From: Conus ventricosus
Lineage: Eukaryota > Mollusca > Gastropoda > Neogastropoda > Conidae
DNA length: 10,000 bases
Reading direction: 5' to 3'
Assembly (NCBI GenBank): GCA_018398815.1
Contig: CM031616.1
Coordinates: forward strand, 23,403,610 to 23,413,609
Numbering within the stretch: the first letter of the stretch is position 1; every line of letters begins with the position of its first letter. A program made the position numbers and the translations under genes. Under the pieces are notes generated by a model. That model ran no database searches and was not told the origin of the DNA. It worked only from the letters and a program-made list of their open reading frames with translations. This document shows, piece after piece, positions 6,871-10,000 of this stretch.

Positions 6871-6912
<42 letters not shown>
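6841..6912 (+). repeat. (TTTG)n and (TTG)n repeats
   Basis: TTTG units to about 6870, then a perfect TTG run to about 6910. It starts at the end of the inverted-repeat arm, as simple repeats often do at the tail of interspersed elements. Confidence 0.92.
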
Positions 6913-6992
6913 TTCGTTCAGCGGCATAGTAATTTTTCATTTAAGTTCGACATTATACAAGTCGCTCCCCGTTCTCCCTCTTCCTTTCATCT

Positions 6993-7022
6993 CCCCCCCC
7001 CCCCCCCCCCCGCCCCCCCCCC
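6993..7022 (+). repeat. Poly-C tract (C19 G C10)
   Basis: Nineteen C, one G at 7012, then ten C. It is embedded in a pyrimidine-rich stretch extending to about 7090. Confidence 0.93.
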
Positions 7023-7192
7023 TCCAATTCTTTTCCTCTCCTCTACACCTCTTCACTCCTCCCCGGTCCCTCCTCCTCTTCTTCCCCTGCTGTGATGATG
7101 ATCACCCTCATCCTCATCATCACGACAACGGATGCTTCGCAGAGATTGTTCTTTTTCTCGCTAGACATCGACTTTTACAACCATAAAAATAT

Positions 7193-7250
7193 TGTGTTGT
7201 GTTGTGTTGTGTCGTGTGTTGTGTCGTGTCGTGTTGTGTCGTGTTGTACT
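7193..7250 (+). repeat. Degenerate (TTGTG)/(TCGTG) pentanucleotide repeat
   Basis: Pentamers TTGTG and TCGTG interleave for about 11 units. The T/C variants suggest an array old enough to have decayed, perhaps in part by CpG deamination. Confidence 0.85.
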
Positions 7251-7431
7251 GTTTTGTGCTTTACTGTACTCATATGGTTGTGTGTGTGGTCTTAAATTTA
7301 TTGTATGGTATTGAGTGGTTGTGTTTTGCATTGCATTTTACAGCAGTGTTGTATTTCTGGTCACAACAGATCTCACTATGTAAGTAGGATTCCATTCCCG
7401 AAAACGACGCGTCAAAATACTCTATCGCCAT

Positions 7432-7506
7432 CCCCCCCCCCCCCCCCCTTCCCCAATATGCATGCAATCCCCCCCCCCCCCCACCCCCACTCCCAATATG
7501 CATGCA
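7432..7506 (+). repeat. Two poly-C tracts, each followed by CCCAATATGCATGCAA
   Basis: C17 (7432-7448) and C14 (7469-7482) are each followed shortly by CCCAATATGCATGCAA (7452-7467 and 7492-7507). The offset is 40 bases, so this is a tandem duplication of about 40 bp that includes a poly-C stretch. Confidence 0.88.
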
Positions 7507-7507
7507 A

Positions 7508-8063
7508 CTGTTTTCCTTCCAAACTAGGGTTTTTTTTTAGACAATTATGCCACGAGATTCCCCTGGGTTTTCTCCCTTGCGCTGAATGCTAGCTTCACAT
7601 GGAACTCCGATTTATCCTCTTAACTCCAAAGCTTCGAAACTAAGACCAGCCACCATTCAAGTTACAGTGGAGGAGAGAAAAGGGAAAAAAAAACGAAAAT
7701 ATTCTTTAGGCCTGTGTCACATCATGCGGTGTCCTGGCGAAACACGCGCCCAAATGACATGCACACAGTTTACAGCCATGAACATTTGAAAATTATCCCT
7801 TTTTAGGCATACAAATCGATATAATCGCCATAGGCGCCAGCCGATGCACCGCAGCGCTGTCTGACTGGTGTACGGAATTAATTATCAAGGAGATGCATTT
7901 TCATGTTTGCTGCTTGCTTCTTTCGGTCTCGAGTGTCGTGGTCACGGGTCAATTCTGAAACATATGTACATATATATATAACTGGCTGCTTTGGGGGTGC
8001 TGTTGGATTCTTCTTTGAACCCTTGGTGGACTGTGGTGTGTCTCTATTTAACGCCAAGAACAC
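7508..8063. other. Non-coding DNA
   Basis: No gene or repeat family is recognised. Frames reach at most about 80-100 codons on either strand and show no domain. An ATATATATA stretch occurs at 7970-7980. Confidence 0.45.
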
Positions 8064-8113
8064 AGACACCATCAGCCGTGTCTCCCTGATGAGTTCCGAT
8101 CCAGCGGACGAAA
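8064..8113 (+). ncRNA. Hammerhead ribozyme-like motif, incomplete
   Basis: AGACAC (8064-8069) can pair with GTGTCT (8078-8083) around an eight-base loop. CC and then CTGATGAG (8086-8093) follow, next a stem GU(U)CCG with CGGAC, and then GAAA (8110-8113). CUGAUGA-stem-GAAA is the conserved hammerhead core and is associated with retrozymes and Penelope-like elements in molluscs and other animals. A partner strand for helix III and the UH cleavage dinucleotide are not found in the expected places, so this is probably a remnant or a chance match. Confidence 0.3.
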
Positions 8114-8347
8114 GGCCTAGGAGCAGGCGATACATGTAGTGTAGATCTGCCTTCAAGAGGGATTGCGATGGTTCCCTCATGCAGCTAGTGAAGGGTTTTC
8201 ATTTTTATAATATACATTTTCTTCAATTTTTTTTTCAGATTTCAAATCTTTGCCAAGTCATTTTTATAACGATGGAAGAATTGTTAATCTACACTTGCTT
8301 TCCCCCAACACTTAATTGTTCAGCATTATATATGTACGTATATGTAC

Positions 8348-8350
<3 letters not shown>
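8114..8350. other. Non-coding AT-rich DNA before the TA repeat
   Basis: No gene is recognised. The stretch is T-rich, with imperfect TATATGTACGTA repeats at 8328-8350 leading into the TA microsatellite. Confidence 0.4.

Positions 8351-8415
<65 letters not shown>
8351..8415. repeat. (TA)n microsatellite
   Basis: A perfect TA run of about 32 units. It can extrude a cruciform and is prone to instability. Confidence 0.97.
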
Positions 8416-8417
<2 letters not shown>

Positions 8418-8433
8418 GAGGCGCGCCTGACCA

Positions 8434-8580
8434 GTTCTCGCGTGCTGTTAAAATTCACGCGAGGCACAGCCGTGTGCCTGCTATCAGTGCCGTTTATTGG
8501 CTCATGATGTGAAATCCTAGAAATGTATTTCGCCATGCTGCAGCACATTGTCAAGTGAGTTCACGTGCGAAAAAGCGAAA
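8434..8580 (+). repeat. Diverged dispersed repeat, copy 3
   Basis: It aligns with 218-365 from GTTCTCG through GATGTGAAA, and its centre (8504-8534) with 2775-2806. The TA microsatellite ends 18 bases before the aligned start. Confidence 0.45.
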
Positions 8581-8658
8581 CGTTTTTCTTTAAATGATGT
8601 TGTGATGGGCGGAAAACAGAGGAAATACTGTGCTGCATATCCACTTTTAGCACGAGAT

Positions 8659-8686
8659 GTTGCTTAGCAACTCCTATGTGACGTAA
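8659..8686. promoter_or_regulatory. X-box (RFX-like) palindrome next to a CRE-like site
   Basis: GTTGCTTAGCAAC (8659-8671) is a perfect 6-1-6 palindrome and fits the binding pattern of RFX transcription factors. Seven bases further is TGACGTAA (8679-8686), a CREB/ATF-type site. X-box with CRE pairing is known in vertebrate MHC class II promoters, and X-boxes mark ciliary genes in animals. No gene start is visible nearby, so the function is unproven. Confidence 0.4.
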
Positions 8687-9247
8687 CCCTTACAAGACCT
8701 CTTCTCCACATGAGGACCCACACTGGCAATGAACCTGCCTGCCTACGCGTACAATGGAAGAGTCCATCACGCTGATGCCAACAGAACTGCAAAAAGTCCA
8801 TATGGACAGCTATTTTTTTTATCCATGTTGATCGCCAGCGGGATCTGAACAGACTGGAAACTCGATTCTTTCTAGAAAGGATCCAACCTGTCTCATTCAT
8901 TAAGGGGAAAGGAAGCGTGGGCAAAAGGGGTGGAGGCGGAGGTGAAGGGGGGTAGGCGGAGGAGCAGTTTGTCACAGTGGTAGAGCGTAGTTGAACGGCG
9001 AGCTGATTTTTTTTTTCTACTTGTGCCGAGAGCGGAAGTCTGTTGCGGAACAAATTGTCACTCTCGCACAGAATGTCATTCACGACCCAGGGTGATACTC
9101 TGTGCCGACTTTGAAATAAAAAACGTCAAAGCTGTAGAGAATATCAACCTGGGGGCATTCTGCATTTGTACGTCATGTTATTGCAACATGTAAATGCACG
9201 GTTTTGATTAGAACTGACTGGTCATTTTAAAGTAGGATAGTTTCAAA
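8687..9247. other. Non-coding DNA with a G-rich stretch
   Basis: No gene is recognised. A purine-rich stretch at 8902-8961 has GGGG, GGG, GGGG and GGGGGG runs with long loops. TGGTAGAGCG at about 8979-8988 resembles a tRNA D-arm but lacks the last A-box base and has no B-box after it. A 139-codon minus-strand frame (9083-8664) shows no domain. Confidence 0.4.
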
Positions 9248-9364
9248 AGCCTGCCAACCCACCGATGAGTGCAAAACCTTACTGACCACTGGAGGGTCTT
9301 CACCATACAACAGCCTCCATCACTACCTCCAGGATTCCTACCTAAGTGAACGAAGAAGAAGACC
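9248..9364. repeat. 117-bp direct duplication, copy A
   Basis: Collinear with 9503-9619 without gaps, with about 16 differences by eye. It runs from AGCCTGCCAAC to GAAGAAGAAGACC. The same minus-strand frame is open in both copies, sharing VHLG.NPGG and FCTHR.VGRL, but no family is recognised. Confidence 0.88.
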
Positions 9365-9502
9365 ATCATTGTGAGACTGAGAACAGGCACTCCAGACTGT
9401 GAGGTCACATATCCATAATATTCCACACTGGCGAGTCTTCAATTTATCCATGCAGCCCCAGTGACAGCGGAACATTCCCAGCAACACACAAAGTAGAAAC
9501 CT

Positions 9503-9619
9503 AGCCTGCCAACACACCGATGAGTGCAAAACTGTATTGACCACTGGAGGGCCTTCATCATACAGCAGCCTTTGCCAGTACCTCCAGGATTACTGCCTAA
9601 GTGAACGGAGAAGAAGACC
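9503..9619. repeat. 117-bp direct duplication, copy B
   Basis: Second copy at an offset of exactly 255 bases. An AAAGTAG lies shortly before each copy, so the original unit could be a 255-bp tandem repeat whose remaining part has diverged. No third copy is seen on either side. Confidence 0.88.
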
Positions 9620-9808
9620 TTCCTATAGTACTGTTGATCTCGTATGATCATCACCCATTAGTGACTGATTAATGATGATTTTTTTCAATGAGTGTGTATA
9701 TATGTGTGTGTGTGAGGATGTGTGTGTGTGTGAATATGTGTGTGAAAACTTTCCGCAGTTAGTCTCATTATGATCATAACTCACCCAGAATACTGTTTAC
9801 ATGTGGCT
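9620..9808. other. Non-coding DNA with imperfect GT repeats
   Basis: Imperfect TGTG/TATA dinucleotide repeats occur at about 9691-9743. Otherwise it is AT-rich sequence with no gene. Confidence 0.5.
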
Positions 9809-9822
9809 CCCCCCCCCCCCCC

Positions 9823-9862
<40 letters not shown>
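9809..9862 (+). repeat. Poly-C (C14) followed by (GT)n
   Basis: C14 (9809-9822), then TT and a perfect GT run of about 19 units to 9862. Confidence 0.95.
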
Positions 9863-9864
<2 letters not shown>

Positions 9865-10000
9865 CACATGATACCCTGTTTTTCATTGATCATTCCTCAC
9901 TTTTCTCAACCAACATGAGCATATTAATGCCAACAAATTATTTCACCTGTTACAATGAACATCATCCCACAGCATTGTTTACTTTTTCAACAACACTATT
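9863..10000. other. Non-coding AT-rich DNA at the window end
   Basis: No gene or repeat is recognised. Confidence 0.4.

Noticed and set aside
7840..7915. Possible fourth copy of the dispersed repeat (GCAGCGCTGTCTGACTGG)
   Set aside because: Only the GCAGCGCTG block matches; the sequence after it does not follow the core of the other copies.
8971..9010. tRNA-like TGGTAGAGCG
   Set aside because: The A-box is incomplete and no B-box or acceptor stem follows, so neither a tRNA nor a clear SINE head is supported.
8664..9083. Minus-strand 139-codon frame
   Set aside because: There is no signal peptide, domain or splice context. It crosses a purine-rich low-complexity stretch and the X-box/CRE site.

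Overview
This window looks like intergenic and repeat-rich DNA from an animal nuclear genome, most likely a marine invertebrate such as a gastropod mollusc. The grounds are long CT, GT, TA, CAA and poly-C simple repeats, a Tc1-type DNA transposon, (TTAGGG)n-type telomeric repeats inside the chromosome, and almost no coding sequence. The organism is inferred, not proven. There is no bacterial or organellar gene organisation.

Layout. Bases 1-702 hold no gene, only one diverged copy of a dispersed repeat (218-365). Bases 728-2354 are a complete but inactivated Tc1-type transposon: TA target duplications, ~26-bp terminal inverted repeats, and a minus-strand transposase whose frame breaks beside the last catalytic acid. 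Directly beyond it (2357-2728) is an inverted-repeat structure in which two oppositely oriented arrays of a 16-bp GC-rich minisatellite flank a telomeric-repeat block. A probable tRNA-derived SINE head follows on the minus strand (about 3100-3172), then a large CT/GT compound microsatellite tract (3539-3892).

The only non-transposon gene candidate is on the minus strand at 4863-5474. It is a 203-residue open frame in an unusually GC-rich, non-repetitive block. It has a signal peptide, dibasic cleavage sites, a two-cysteine segment and a C-terminal Gly-Arg amidation signal, and a splice-acceptor-like CAG lies immediately before its ATG. It reads as a secreted neuropeptide or hormone precursor of unassigned family. 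About 750 bases upstream on its own strand are five exact-period 10-bp repeats carrying CRE-like TGACGTA sites (6221-6270).

Bases 6401-6850 form a diverged inverted repeat whose right arm carries a hammerhead-like core. A second hammerhead-like core lies at 8064-8113. The rest is simple repeats, a composite RFX X-box plus CRE-like site at 8659-8686, and a 117-bp direct duplication at 9248-9619. No rRNA, intact tRNA or CRISPR array was seen.
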